Source: CBFHSF01 sp965658445 (GTDB taxonomy: Bacteria > Bacteroidota > Bacteroidia > Flavobacteriales > Schleiferiaceae). From it: a DNA stretch of 64,000 nucleotides. The stretch's first letter is position 1, and the number at the start of each line of letters is the position of its first letter. The stretch spans positions 1 to 64,000 of the forward strand of contig CBFHSF010000015.1 of assembly GCA_965658445.1 (NCBI GenBank), given 5' to 3'. A model generated the notes under the pieces. That model ran no database searches and had not been told where the DNA came from. It saw only the letters and a program-made list of their open reading frames with translations. Both the position numbers and the translations under genes were made by a program. Positions 1-9,039 of this stretch are shown piece by piece.

Positions 1-1043
1 ATCCCCTCCAACATGGGAGCGAAAATATTGGAAAGGCTGAAGGATGCCGTGCGACTGACTCTCGATGTCAAATTGGGAACGCCGTAATGAATAACGCCGT
101 GCTTTACGAAGTAGGGATGCTCGTGATTGGTAACCTCTGAGGTTTCAAACACACCTCCTTGGTCAATGGAGACGTCAATAATTACAGATCCCTTCTTCAT
201 CTTGGAAACCATTTCGTCACTGACCATACAAGGCGTTCTGCCTTCCTTAGCTCGAACAGCTCCAATGGCAACGTCACATCGCATTAGGGCCTTCTCTAAA
301 ATTTTTGGAGATAGGATGCACGTAAAGACGTCATTGGGAAGGATATTTTGCATGCGCTTTAGTCGGCTGAGACTGTTGTCAAAAACCTTGACGTAAGCAC
401 CTAACGCCTGTGCATTTTTAGCAGCATAGGTTCCTACGGTTCCGGCTCCAATAATTACCACTTCTGTAGGGGGCACTCCGGTAACGCCCCCAAATAAATA
501 CCCCTTGCCATCATTGGCGTTACTGAGGTATTCTGCGGCGAGCTGAATGGACGCTCCACCCGCAATTTCAGACATACAGCGCACCACGGGAATCATACCG
601 TCCTCATCTTCCATGTGCTCATAGGAGATGGCGGTAATTTTCTTCTTCATGAGCTTTTGAAAAAACTCCTTGGTGCACGTCTTTAGTTGAAGGGCAGAAA
701 ACAGCGTTTGATGCGATTTCATATAATCCAACTCCTCCATACTGGGGGGTTCGATCTTTAAAATCAAATTGGCTTCAAACACCTGTTGGGGCGAGTGAAC
801 AATTTGAGCGCCCACCTCACTGTAATCCGTATCTGAGTATTTGGCCCCCAATCCGGCGCCCGACTCCACAAGAACCTCATGACCATTGCTTACCAAAAGG
901 TGAACCCCTTGAGGCGAGAGGCCCACGCGGTTTTCCTGGAGACAGGTCTCTTTGGGAATCCCTATTTGTAAGGCTCCTTTCTTTTTGCTTATGGCTAATT
1001 TCTCTTCTTGAGGGAGTAGTTGTTCGGCGGAAAAGGGAAACAT
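1..1043 (-). CDS. ald: Alanine dehydrogenase, 5' part (runs off the left edge)
   Basis: I read this frame directly on the minus strand from ATG at 1041-1043. It stays open for 347 codons to the window edge; the family is about 370-400 residues long, so the C-terminus is missing. The enzyme interconverts L-alanine and pyruvate plus ammonia with NAD(H) in the cytoplasm. The N-terminal AlaDH/PNT domain shows IGIPKET and the stretch NRVGLSPQGV, followed by GAGLGAKYSD. The Rossmann domain shows VVIIGAGTVGTYAAKNA, and further on come GAVRAKEGRTPCMV and SVIIDVSIDQGG. It follows tsaE on the same strand after about 80 bp, so porX, tsaE and ald may be one transcript. A transhydrogenase subunit is less likely, because the SIDQGG region is typical of AlaDH. 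Confidence 0.9.
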   Translation of the reverse strand, partial: MFPFSAEQLLPQEEKLAISKKKGALQIGIPKETCLQENRVGLSPQGVHLLVSNGHEVLVESGAGLGAKYSDTDYSEVGAQIVHSPQQVFEANLILKIEPPSMEELDYMKSHQTLFSALQLKTCTKEFFQKLMKKKITAISYEHMEDEDGMIPVVRCMSEIAGGASIQLAAEYLSNANDGKGYLFGGVTGVPPTEVVIIGAGTVGTYAAKNAQALGAYVKVFDNSLSRLKRMQNILPNDVFTCILSPKILEKALMRCDVAIGAVRAKEGRTPCMVSDEMVSKMKKGSVIIDVSIDQGGVFETSEVTNHEHPYFVKHGVIHYGVPNLTSRVSRTASFSLSNIFAPMLEG

Positions 1044-1124
1044 CTTTGTCGTTTTTGGTTAGCGATTAAACCTTCCAATGCTTGGCTAATTTCTTTTGAA
1101 TCAACCGGTTAAACCATCTATATA

Positions 1125-1562
1125 TCATTCAATCGTGCAGGAAGGCTCAAAGGCAATTTCCCTTTTTGTGTTGTGTTCTGTGATCGAAATTCTTCCGAAT
1201 TTTTCGGGCAGTAAGTTAGGGATTTTTTCTGGCCATTCGACCAAACAGGTATCCCCGCTGAAGAAGTACTCCTCATAGCCCATGTCGTAGACCTCCTCCT
1301 CAGTATCAATTCTATACATGTCAAAGTGATACAAAGGACTTCCGTCTTTAGTAGCGTATTCATTGACCAAAGAGAAGGTGGGGCTACTCACTTCATCCAC
1401 CACACCCAAGGCCTTGCACAAGGCTTTTATGGTAGTGGTTTTACCCACCCCCATAGCGCCGTAAAATAAGATGACGGGCTCTTCTAATTTTTCGACAATG
1501 GCTTCGGCCACAGCCGGCAAATCCTCTAATCCCTCTAAAGAGAAAACATGGGATGTACTCAT
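1125..1562 (-). CDS. tsaE: tRNA threonylcarbamoyladenosine biosynthesis ATPase TsaE
   Basis: This 145-residue protein has the length and motifs of TsaE (YjeE), the ATPase of the TsaB-TsaD-TsaE complex that makes t6A37 on ANN-decoding tRNAs. A Walker A motif GAMGVGKTTT lies near residues 35-44. The family signatures SPTFSLVNEY and HFDMYRID follow, and VEWPEKIPNLLPE near residues 109-121 matches the conserved VEWPE motif. It starts at ATG 1562, 57 bp after porX, and is followed by ald on the same strand. Identification is firm. Confidence 0.93.
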   Translation of the reverse strand: MSTSHVFSLEGLEDLPAVAEAIVEKLEEPVILFYGAMGVGKTTTIKALCKALGVVDEVSSPTFSLVNEYATKDGSPLYHFDMYRIDTEEEVYDMGYEEYFFSGDTCLVEWPEKIPNLLPEKFGRISITEHNTKREIAFEPSCTIE

Positions 1563-1619
1563 GGTATTCTTGCCTAACTAACTACGTGCCCAATCGTGTA
1601 ATTTCCATAAAAACAGAAG

Positions 1620-3173
1620 CTACTTCTTGGCGAGCGTAACAAAGGGAATGATCATTTCTTCGAGAGAAACTCCCCCGTGCTGATACGTATCTCTGTAATA
1701 CTTCACGTAGTGATTGTAATTGTTGGGATACGCAAAAAAGGTATCCTCCTTGGCAAAGATAGCGACATCTGTAAAACTCGAAGTGGGCAAACCTACTGCT
1801 TGTGGATCCTTGATTTCAAAAACTTCCTTGGGGTTGTAGGAAATGTTTCTTCCCAGTTTGTACCTCAAGTTGGTATTCAAATTCTTTTCACCAATCACCT
1901 TGGCCGGAGAGCTTACATTTACCGTACCGTGGTCTGTGGTAATCATGACCTTGTAGTCCTTGTCGGCCAATTGTCTGATCACCTCAGACAGAGGAGAATT
2001 CTTGAACCAACTCAAGGTTAAAGAGCGGTAGGCCTTCTCCCCTTCAGCCAATTCACGAATCACTTCCATCTCCGTTTTGGAGTGAGAAAGCATATCCACA
2101 AAATTGTAAACAAGTACATTCAGATCATTGCTCATGAGGTTGGAGAGCTTCTCGGCATACTTCTTACCAAATTGGTGTTGAGTCACTTTGGTGTAGTTGG
2201 CCTTGATTTCTCCCAAGCCCAATCTCTTCAGTTGCTCCTTGAGGAAGAATTCCTCGTGAAGGTTTTTGCCGTCTTCATCTTGTTCTCCCACCCATTTATC
2301 ACCAAACTTCTTTTTGATGTCCGTGGGAAGCAAACCGGCAAAAAAAGCATTTCTTGCGTACTGGGTTGCCGTGGGCAACATGGCGGTATACATCTCTTCA
2401 GAATCCGTTCTAAACCAAGAATTGATTTCCTTTTGAATCACCTTCCACTGATCCCATCTCAGGTTGTCAATCACGATCAAAAAGACCTTTTCTTTATTTC
2501 TCAAAGAAGGCCCTACAAAGCGGTTAAAGGCTTGGTGAGAAAACACTTTTCCCTCTTCTGAATTGATGATCCAATCTTCGTAATTGTTGTGGACAAACTG
2601 ACTAAATAGGTCGTTGGCTTCGCGCTTTTGCATGGCCAAAATTTCGTTCATGGAATCGTCCTCCAAATTGTCCAATTCCAATTCCCAATACACCAATCGC
2701 TTGTACATGTCTTCCCATTCTTCCAAAGAATTGACAGACCCCAAGTCCATACCAATCTGACGGAATTCCTGCTGGTAGTTGGAAGTTGTCTTTTCCGTAA
2801 CCAATCGGCGAGTATCCAAATTCTTCTTGATGGTCAACAAGATTTGATTGGGATTAACCGGTTTGATGAGATAGTCGGAAATATGGGATCCAATGGCGTC
2901 CTCCATAATGGACTCTTCTTCACTTTTGGTAATCATGACTACGGGAAGCTCCGTGTCTTTCTCCTTGATTTTGGTGAGGGTTTCCAAACCGTTGAGCCCT
3001 GGCATGTTTTCGTCCAAAAAGACGATATCAAAGACTTTCTCGTCTAAGACCTCTAGGGCATCGGCGCCATTGTTTACCGTCTCTACCTCATATCCCTTTT
3101 GTTCCAAGAACATAACATGGGGTTTCAGTAATTCAATTTCATCGTCTACCCATAATATGTGTATTGCACTCAT
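1620..3173 (-). CDS. porX: PorX: response regulator with PglZ-type phosphatase domain (T9SS regulation)
   Basis: This 517-residue protein combines an N-terminal receiver domain (about 1-120) with a C-terminal alkaline-phosphatase-superfamily PglZ domain, the architecture of PorX. In the receiver the acidic pocket D10/D11/E12, phospho-acceptor D54 (FLDENMPG), a conserved Thr in VMITKSEEE and Lys in YLIKPVNP are all visible. The PglZ part shows VIDNLRWDQW and ITTDHGTVN, which contain likely metal ligands. In studied Bacteroidota, PorX works with the PorY kinase and an ECF sigma factor to control type IX secretion genes. No PorY partner lies in this window, which is usual because porX and porY are often unlinked. 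Start ATG 3173. Confidence 0.92.
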   Translation of the reverse strand: MSAIHILWVDDEIELLKPHVMFLEQKGYEVETVNNGADALEVLDEKVFDIVFLDENMPGLNGLETLTKIKEKDTELPVVMITKSEEESIMEDAIGSHISDYLIKPVNPNQILLTIKKNLDTRRLVTEKTTSNYQQEFRQIGMDLGSVNSLEEWEDMYKRLVYWELELDNLEDDSMNEILAMQKREANDLFSQFVHNNYEDWIINSEEGKVFSHQAFNRFVGPSLRNKEKVFLIVIDNLRWDQWKVIQKEINSWFRTDSEEMYTAMLPTATQYARNAFFAGLLPTDIKKKFGDKWVGEQDEDGKNLHEEFFLKEQLKRLGLGEIKANYTKVTQHQFGKKYAEKLSNLMSNDLNVLVYNFVDMLSHSKTEMEVIRELAEGEKAYRSLTLSWFKNSPLSEVIRQLADKDYKVMITTDHGTVNVSSPAKVIGEKNLNTNLRYKLGRNISYNPKEVFEIKDPQAVGLPTSSFTDVAIFAKEDTFFAYPNNYNHYVKYYRDTYQHGGVSLEEMIIPFVTLAKK

Positions 3174-3299
3174 GCTGTTCTATTTATCTTGTTCTATTTT
3201 GTAATTTCCCTGTAACTTAGCCTTCTAGAAATATCTTTTTTCAAATATGCTTTGTCGCATTCCGAGGAAGGTAGAAAAACCAACTGTAAAATCGCTTTT

Positions 3300-4544
3300 T
3301 TGAAATCAGTCAATAAAAATAAAATTTTCAACGACCCCATCTATGGTTTCATTACCATTCCCAACGAAAAGATTTTTGATTTATTAGAGCACCCATTCTT
3401 TCAAAGATTGAGAAGAATCAGCCAATTGGGTTTTACCTATTTGGTGTACCCGGGGGCGTACCACACGAGATTTCACCACGCCTTGGGCGCTATGCACTTA
3501 ACCCTTCTCGCTATACAAGTCCTTAGAAGTAAGGGACATACCATCACAGAAGAGGAAGAAGAGGCCGCATGCATCGCCATACTCTTACACGATATTGGAC
3601 ACGGTCCGTTTAGTCATGCCTTGGAGCACACCCTCGTAAAAGGCATCAATCACGAGCAGTTGGGACTCCTGTTTATGGAGGAATTAAACCGTGAATTTAA
3701 CGGCGATTTAACGATGGCCATTGAGGTCTTCAAGGGAAATCACCCCAAAAAATTCTTGCATCAACTCGTGAGTTCTCAATTGGACATGGACCGATTGGAC
3801 TACCTCAGACGCGACAGCTTTTATACCGGGGTTACAGAAGGTGCCATCAACTCCGAGCGCCTTATCACCATGCTCAACATTCACAATGACGAACTCGTAA
3901 TCGACGCCAAGGGAATTTACTCCGTAGAGAAGTTTATCGTGGCACGACGGTTTATGTACTGGCAAGTGTATCTGCACAAAACGGTTATCAGTGCTGAATT
4001 TATGATTGTAAAAACCCTTCAGAGAGCTCGTGAGTTGGCCCTGTCTGGAGTAGATTTATTCGCATCGAGTTCATTCAAGATATTTCTCAATCAGCACATT
4101 TTTCAAGAGGACTTTGCAAAGGATCCAGAGCTGCTCAGAACTTTCGCGAGGATGGACGACTACGACATCATTGGGGCACTCAAAGAATGGGTGCATTGTG
4201 AGGACGTGGTACTTTCTGAATTGAGCCAGGACATTCTCAATCGCAAACTCTTTAAGGTCAAAATGCTAGATGCTGCAATGCCCGCCCCAGAAAGGGAGGA
4301 AATATTGAAAACCATTGCCCGAGACAAGGGGATTACTGAGGAGGAAGCTTCATACTTTTTGATAGAAGAAAACATAGATAATCACGCCTACAATCCCTCC
4401 AAAGACAAGATCTATTTATTGTTTAAAGATGGTAGTACTCAGGACATTGCCCAAGCAGCAGACCAACTCAATATTTCTGCACTCTCCAAACGCGTGACCA
4501 AACACTTTGTTTGTTACCCCGAGGATTACATGCGAAGGCCTTAA
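3300..4544 (+). CDS. HD-domain phosphohydrolase (dGTPase-like family)
   Basis: The cytoplasmic protein (about 414 residues from this start) carries an HD metal-binding domain: FHHALGAMHLT near the N-terminus, then LLHDIGHGPFSHALEHT, giving the H...HD...D metal pocket. The region LDMDRLDYLRRDSFYTG is typical of bacterial HD superfamily proteins related to dGTPases and SAMHD1-like enzymes. The true substrate is unknown. No ATG precedes the conserved core (IFNDPIYGFI), so a TTG start is required. I chose TTG 3300, which gives MKSVNKNKIFNDP. TTG 3252 in the same frame would add 16 residues with little family resemblance. It sits between porX (divergent) and lpxD. Confidence 0.85.
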   Translation: MKSVNKNKIFNDPIYGFITIPNEKIFDLLEHPFFQRLRRISQLGFTYLVYPGAYHTRFHHALGAMHLTLLAIQVLRSKGHTITEEEEEAACIAILLHDIGHGPFSHALEHTLVKGINHEQLGLLFMEELNREFNGDLTMAIEVFKGNHPKKFLHQLVSSQLDMDRLDYLRRDSFYTGVTEGAINSERLITMLNIHNDELVIDAKGIYSVEKFIVARRFMYWQVYLHKTVISAEFMIVKTLQRARELALSGVDLFASSSFKIFLNQHIFQEDFAKDPELLRTFARMDDYDIIGALKEWVHCEDVVLSELSQDILNRKLFKVKMLDAAMPAPEREEILKTIARDKGITEEEASYFLIEENIDNHAYNPSKDKIYLLFKDGSTQDIAQAADQLNISALSKRVTKHFVCYPEDYMRRP

Positions 4545-4575
4545 TTCCCTCGATTTTTTTAGTATTTTTGGCGCA

Positions 4576-5571
4576 ATGGAATTTACCGCAAAACAGATTT
4601 CCGAACTCCTTGGGGGTGAGGTTATTGGAGACGAAAATGCCGTCGTATCTAATTTGTCAAAAATTGAAGAAGGCCAGCCAGGGACCCTGTCCTTTTTGGC
4701 GAACCCTCAATACACACCTCATATTTACTCTACCAAAGCCTCTATTGTTATTGTCAATAAAAGCTTTGAAGCAGAAGCCGAAATCTCAGCAACCTTGGTG
4801 GCTGTAGACGATGCCTATGCCTCATTTGCCAAGCTGTTGGAACTGTATAATTCCATGCAACACGCCGTGGAAGGAATTCACGAGAACTCTTACATTCACG
4901 ATTCTGTGGAGTACGGAGATGGAATATTTGTGGACGCATTCACCTCCATTGGAAAGAATGTGAAAATTGGGAAAAACGTAAAAATTTACGCCCAAGTAAA
5001 CATCGGGGACAACGTGACCATAGGCGACGATTGTATTCTTTACGCCGGAGTAAAAGTGTATCACGATTGTAAAATCGGGGATAAAGTGACTCTTCACAGC
5101 GGTGTTATTGTAGGAGGTGACGGATTTGGCTTTGCGCCGAATTCTGACAACCAGTACAACAAAGTGGCGCAAATCGGAAACGTCATCATCGAAGAGGGCG
5201 TAGAAGTAGGTGCCAATAGCACAATAGACAGAGCGACTTTAGGGTCGACCATCATAAGACGAGGAGTTAAAATCGACAACCTCATCCAAATTGCCCACAA
5301 TGTGGAAATTGGAAAAAATACCGTAATCGCTGCCCAAACAGGCGTTGCAGGAAGCACCAAGATTGGTGAAGACTGTATGATTGGCGGACAAGTGGGAATT
5401 GCCGGCCACCTAGTAATTGGAGATCGCGTTAAGATCGCGGCCCAATCGGGAATCGGCAGCAATGTCAAAGATGACGCGGTCATCATGGGATCACCCGCCT
5501 TCAACATTGGAGACTTTAACCGTTCCTACGTTTACTTTAAAAAATTACCTCAACTATTTTCTAAAAAATAG
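4576..5571 (+). CDS. lpxD: UDP-3-O-acylglucosamine N-acyltransferase LpxD
   Basis: LpxD adds the second 3-hydroxyacyl chain to UDP-3-O-acyl-glucosamine in lipid A synthesis. The 331-residue protein has an N-terminal uridine-binding domain (about 1-100, starting MEFTAKQISELLGG) followed by a left-handed beta-helix of hexapeptide repeats. H241 in IQIAHNVEIG corresponds to the catalytic His of E. coli LpxD, and GGDGFGFAP is the conserved segment before it. An upstream in-frame ATG at 4507 lies within the preceding gene, so ATG 4576 is the better start. TATTTTTG at 4563-4570 resembles a Bacteroidota -7 box and would give a nearly leaderless mRNA, but its -33 element is poor. First gene of the lipid A block. 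Confidence 0.93.
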   Translation: MEFTAKQISELLGGEVIGDENAVVSNLSKIEEGQPGTLSFLANPQYTPHIYSTKASIVIVNKSFEAEAEISATLVAVDDAYASFAKLLELYNSMQHAVEGIHENSYIHDSVEYGDGIFVDAFTSIGKNVKIGKNVKIYAQVNIGDNVTIGDDCILYAGVKVYHDCKIGDKVTLHSGVIVGGDGFGFAPNSDNQYNKVAQIGNVIIEEGVEVGANSTIDRATLGSTIIRRGVKIDNLIQIAHNVEIGKNTVIAAQTGVAGSTKIGEDCMIGGQVGIAGHLVIGDRVKIAAQSGIGSNVKDDAVIMGSPAFNIGDFNRSYVYFKKLPQLFSKK

Positions 5572-5588
5572 AAATACCTAAGACGCAA

Positions 5589-6977
5589 ATGAGCAACCAA
5601 CAAACCATCGTTAATTCGGTAACCCTCAATGGGGTTGGACTACACACTGGCAAGGATGTGTCTATGACATTTAATCCGGCTGCTGCCAATCACGGAATTG
5701 TATTTAAGCGTACAGATTTAGAAAATCAACCTAGAATTGAAGCTCTTGCCACTCATGTATCTACTACAGACCGCGGAACCACGCTTTCAAAAAACGGTGC
5801 AGACATCAATACCGTAGAGCATGTATTGGCGGCTTTGACGGGATTGGGAATTGACAACTGTCTCATTGAACTCAACGCACCCGAACCTCCTATTATGGAC
5901 GGTTCTTCCATTGCTTTTATTGAAGTATTAGAAAAAGCGGGCATTCAAGCTCAAGATCAAGAGAGAAATTACTTCGAAATCACTGAGCCTATTATTTATT
6001 CTGATGAATCAGGAATTGAAATCATGGCTATTCCAGCTGATGATTACCAAGTGACGGTAATGGTAGATTACGAAACCAAGGTTTTGGGATCTCAAAACGC
6101 TCACATGAACGACATTTCAGAATTCAAATCGGAATTTGCCAGCGCCAGAACCTTCAGCTTCTTGCACGAATTGGAATTCCTTTTGGACAATGGACTGATT
6201 CAAGGTGGCGATCTAAACAACGCCATTGTTTACGTTGATAAGGAGCCTTCTTCTGAGTCATTGAACAAACTCAAAAAGGCATTCAACAAAGATTCTGTTC
6301 AAGTAAAACCCAATGGAATCCTAGACAACCTAGACCTTCATTACACCAATGAGGCAGCTCGTCACAAACTTCTCGACGTTGTTGGAGATTTGACCCTTAT
6401 CGGTCGTCCTATCAAGGGAAGAGTTTTGGCTACGAAGCCCGGACACAAAGCAAATACAGAATTTGCCAAGGTGGTAATGCAAGAAATCAAAAAAGCAGAA
6501 AAGACCCAGAAAGGTCCAGCAGTAGACTTTAACGCTACGCCTCTTATGGACGTTACGGCGATTCAGGACGTATTGCCTCACAGACCTCCATTCCTCTTGG
6601 TAGACAAGATTATGGATATGGGACCCGACTTTATTATTGGAGTAAAGAACGTGACAATGAACGAACCTTTCTTCGTAGGTCACTTCCCCGGAACTCCTGT
6701 AATGCCAGGAGTACTTCAGATTGAGGCCATGGCCCAAGTGGGAGGAATTCTCGCCTTGAGCACTGTACCCGACCCTGAAAACTACTTGACCTTCTTCCTC
6801 AAAATGGAAAATGTGAAGTTCAAGAAAAAGGTAGTTCCCGGAGACACGCTTGCGTTCTCTCTAAAACTCACCGAACCTATTCGCCGTGGTATTGTTCAGA
6901 TGAAAGGGGAAGCCTATGTGGGCAATACCTTGGTGTCTGAAGCTCTCCTCATGGCTCAAATCACAAAAGAAAAGTAA
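5589..6977 (+). CDS. lpxC/fabZ: Bifunctional LpxC-FabZ (UDP-3-O-acyl-GlcNAc deacetylase / 3-hydroxyacyl-ACP dehydratase)
   Basis: This 462-residue fusion is characteristic of Bacteroidota. Residues about 1-305 are LpxC, the committed zinc-dependent deacetylase of lipid A synthesis. The motifs are EHVLAAL (zinc His), PEPPIMDGSS, SARTFSFLHE, HKLLDVVGDL (zinc His and Asp) and PGHKANT (catalytic His). Residues about 315-462 are FabZ, with LPHRPPFLLVDKI, GHFPGTPVMPGVLQIEAMAQ (catalytic His and Glu) and KFKKKVVPGDTL. The linker region is Lys-rich. It follows lpxD by 17 bp and precedes lpxA by 3 bp, so the three are surely cotranscribed. The fusion couples lipid A and fatty acid pathways that share 3-hydroxyacyl-ACP. 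Confidence 0.96.
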   Translation: MSNQQTIVNSVTLNGVGLHTGKDVSMTFNPAAANHGIVFKRTDLENQPRIEALATHVSTTDRGTTLSKNGADINTVEHVLAALTGLGIDNCLIELNAPEPPIMDGSSIAFIEVLEKAGIQAQDQERNYFEITEPIIYSDESGIEIMAIPADDYQVTVMVDYETKVLGSQNAHMNDISEFKSEFASARTFSFLHELEFLLDNGLIQGGDLNNAIVYVDKEPSSESLNKLKKAFNKDSVQVKPNGILDNLDLHYTNEAARHKLLDVVGDLTLIGRPIKGRVLATKPGHKANTEFAKVVMQEIKKAEKTQKGPAVDFNATPLMDVTAIQDVLPHRPPFLLVDKIMDMGPDFIIGVKNVTMNEPFFVGHFPGTPVMPGVLQIEAMAQVGGILALSTVPDPENYLTFFLKMENVKFKKKVVPGDTLAFSLKLTEPIRRGIVQMKGEAYVGNTLVSEALLMAQITKEK

Positions 6978-6980
6978 GAA

Positions 6981-7775
6981 ATGAATCAACCGTTAGCATA
7001 CGTACACCCTTCTGCCAAAATCGCGGATACAGTGGTCATCGAACCGTTTACCACTATCCACAAAAATGTTGAGATTGGCGAAGGAACTTGGATCGGCTCC
7101 AACGTGACCATCATGGAAGGTGCTAGAATTGGTAAAAATTGCCGCATCTTTCCCGGTGCTGTAATCAGTGCCATTCCCCAGGATCTTAAGTTTGAAGGCG
7201 AAGACTCGCTAGCGGTAGTGGGCGACGGCACCATCATTAGAGAATGTGTGACCATCAACCGCGGAACCAAGGCCAATGGCCAAACTACCATCGGAAAAAA
7301 TTGTCTCCTGATGGCCTATGCACACGTTGCGCACGATTGCATTATCGGAAACAATTGTATCATCGTAAACGGTGTTGCGTTGGCGGGACACATTGAAATG
7401 GGAGACTTCGCCATCCTAGGAGGATTGAGCGCCGTTCACCAGTTCGTTAAAATTGGATCTCACGCTATGGTAGGTGGAGGATCCCTGGTAAGAAAGGATA
7501 TCCCTCCGTATGTAAAGGCTGCTAAGGAGCCCATCTCTTTTGCAGGTATCAATTCTATTGGCTTGCGCCGAAGAGGTTTTGTCAACGAAAAGATCAACGA
7601 GATTCAGGATATCTACCGCGTACTTTTCCAAAAGAACTACAACACCACTCAGGCCATGGAAATCATTGAAACCGAATTCCATCCCACGAAGGAACGCGAT
7701 GAGATTTTGACCTTTATCAAGAACTCTCAAAGAGGTATTATGAAGGGCTTTAGCCTTTCTAAGTTTGCCGGATAA
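6981..7775 (+). CDS. lpxA: UDP-N-acetylglucosamine O-acyltransferase LpxA
   Basis: LpxA transfers a 3-hydroxyacyl chain from ACP to UDP-GlcNAc, the first step of lipid A synthesis. The 264-residue length is typical. The N-terminal two thirds are hexapeptide repeats forming a left-handed helix (VHPSAKIADTVVIEPF onward). The catalytic His lies in LMAYAHVAHDCIIGN. The C-terminal helical domain contains SIGLRRRGF and GIMKGFSLSKFAG. Start ATG 6981 is 3 bp after the lpxC/fabZ stop, and its own TAA is directly followed by the ATG of the ABC ATPase. Confidence 0.95.
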   Translation: MNQPLAYVHPSAKIADTVVIEPFTTIHKNVEIGEGTWIGSNVTIMEGARIGKNCRIFPGAVISAIPQDLKFEGEDSLAVVGDGTIIRECVTINRGTKANGQTTIGKNCLLMAYAHVAHDCIIGNNCIIVNGVALAGHIEMGDFAILGGLSAVHQFVKIGSHAMVGGGSLVRKDIPPYVKAAKEPISFAGINSIGLRRRGFVNEKINEIQDIYRVLFQKNYNTTQAMEIIETEFHPTKERDEILTFIKNSQRGIMKGFSLSKFAG

Positions 7776-8399
7776 ATGGACATTGAAGTAGAAAATATTT
7801 CAAAGTCCTTTCTGCATCACATCATTTTTAGAGGCGTTAACCTCTCCATTGCCGAGGGTTCTAAATGGGCGCTTCTCGGTGGCAATGGATCGGGAAAAAG
7901 CACCCTACTCAAAGTATTGGCTTCTTCCCTGTCTCCGAGTTCTGGAACCGTTTCTTATACCTCGAATGGCGAGGTACTAACGCCATCAGAGATTGTGAAA
8001 AACATCAGTTTTTCAGGACCGTACCTAGACGTAATTGAGCCCTTTACCTTTCCCGAGCTCATCGCTTTTCATCAGAAGTTTAAACCCTTCGAAGACGGAA
8101 TTACCGCAAAGGACGTTCTTGAAATTTCTCAATTGACCCCAGTGGCGAAGAAAAAGATTTCAGGATATTCTTCTGGGATGAAGCAACGTGTAAAATTGAG
8201 CTTAGCCATTTTGTCCAAAACGCCGGTATTGCTCTTGGATGAACCGCACACCAACCTCGATGCAAAGGCCATACAGTGGTATAGGGAAACCATGGAAAAA
8301 TACGCATCAGAAAAAACCGTGGTCATTGCCTCCAATCGCATAGAAGAAGAGTACTTTATGGCGGAAAACACCTTGGAGGTGAACGATTTCAAAAAGTAG
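7776..8399 (+). CDS. Stand-alone ABC transporter ATP-binding protein
   Basis: This 207-residue protein is a single nucleotide-binding domain. Walker A is GGNGSGKST (near residues 36-44), the signature region is SGYSSGMKQRVKLSLAIL, and Walker B is VLLLDEPHTNLD. There is no membrane part and no permease gene next to it, so its partner must be elsewhere. Its small size recalls CcmA/LolD-like ATPases, but I cannot assign a substrate. Its start codon directly abuts the lpxA stop (TAAATG), so it is translated as part of the lipid A operon. A link to envelope biogenesis is inference from position only. Confidence 0.88.
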   Translation: MDIEVENISKSFLHHIIFRGVNLSIAEGSKWALLGGNGSGKSTLLKVLASSLSPSSGTVSYTSNGEVLTPSEIVKNISFSGPYLDVIEPFTFPELIAFHQKFKPFEDGITAKDVLEISQLTPVAKKKISGYSSGMKQRVKLSLAILSKTPVLLLDEPHTNLDAKAIQWYRETMEKYASEKTVVIASNRIEEEYFMAENTLEVNDFKK

Positions 8400-8418
8400 T
8401 GCGAATACGCTACTTTTG
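8387..8418 (+). promoter_or_regulatory. Candidate Bacteroidota-type promoter for efp
   Basis: TACTTTTG at 8411-8418 matches the -7 consensus TAnnTTTG. TTTC at 8387-8390, 20 nt upstream, is one base off the -33 TTTG. The -33 lies in the end of the ABC ATPase gene. The predicted 5' UTR would be about 48 nt before the efp ATG. Confidence 0.5.
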
Positions 8419-8472
8419 CATGGATAACATTATCGAAAACAGGAAAATTACTATCAATAAAACATAAGTCAA

Positions 8473-9039
8473 ATGGCAAGTACCTCAGACATTAGAAACG
8501 GATTGTGTATTCAGTACAATGGCGATCCCTACACCATTATTGAATTCCTTCATGTGAAGCCCGGAAAGGGAGCGGCCTTTGTTCGCACCAAAATGAGAAA
8601 CCTAAACACAGGAAGAGTTTTGGAACACACTTTCCCCGCCGGTACTAAGATTGAAGAAATCCGCGTAGAGACGAGAAGCTACCAGTTCCTATACAATGAC
8701 CCTGAGGGATTCCACTTCATGAACAACGACAACTACGAGCAGATTATGATTCCAAAAGAATTGATCAACGCACCTCAGTTCTTGTTGGACGGAATGGAGT
8801 GTAAAGTAGTTTTCCACGCAGATGAGGACAGACCTTTGAGCGTAGAATTGCCCGCTTCTGTTTCTATGGAAATCACGTATTCTGAGCCTGGAATCAAAGG
8901 AAACACCGCTACTAACGCCACCAAACCTGCTACATTAGAAACCGGTGCAGAAGTAAGAGTTCCCCTCTTTATTGAGCAAGGTGAGCGCATCGTCATTGAC
9001 ACCGCTACCGGTACTTACAAAGAAAGAGCGAAGGACTAG
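8473..9039 (+). CDS. efp: Translation elongation factor P
   Basis: EF-P relieves ribosome stalling at polyproline. The protein has the standard 188 residues and three beta-barrel domains. The N-terminal KOW-like domain contains HVKPGKGAAFVRTKMRN, where the loop PGKG carries the Lys that is post-translationally modified in many species. The C-terminal domain shows GIKGNTATNATKPATLETG and VPLFIEQGERI, the strongly conserved EF-P signature. It overlaps the next gene by one base (TAGTG). Confidence 0.97.
   Translation: MASTSDIRNGLCIQYNGDPYTIIEFLHVKPGKGAAFVRTKMRNLNTGRVLEHTFPAGTKIEEIRVETRSYQFLYNDPEGFHFMNNDNYEQIMIPKELINAPQFLLDGMECKVVFHADEDRPLSVELPASVSMEITYSEPGIKGNTATNATKPATLETGAEVRVPLFIEQGERIVIDTATGTYKERAKD

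Noticed and set aside
2082..2561. 159-codon plus frame inside porX
   Set aside because: Antisense shadow of the PorX PglZ domain with no family match.
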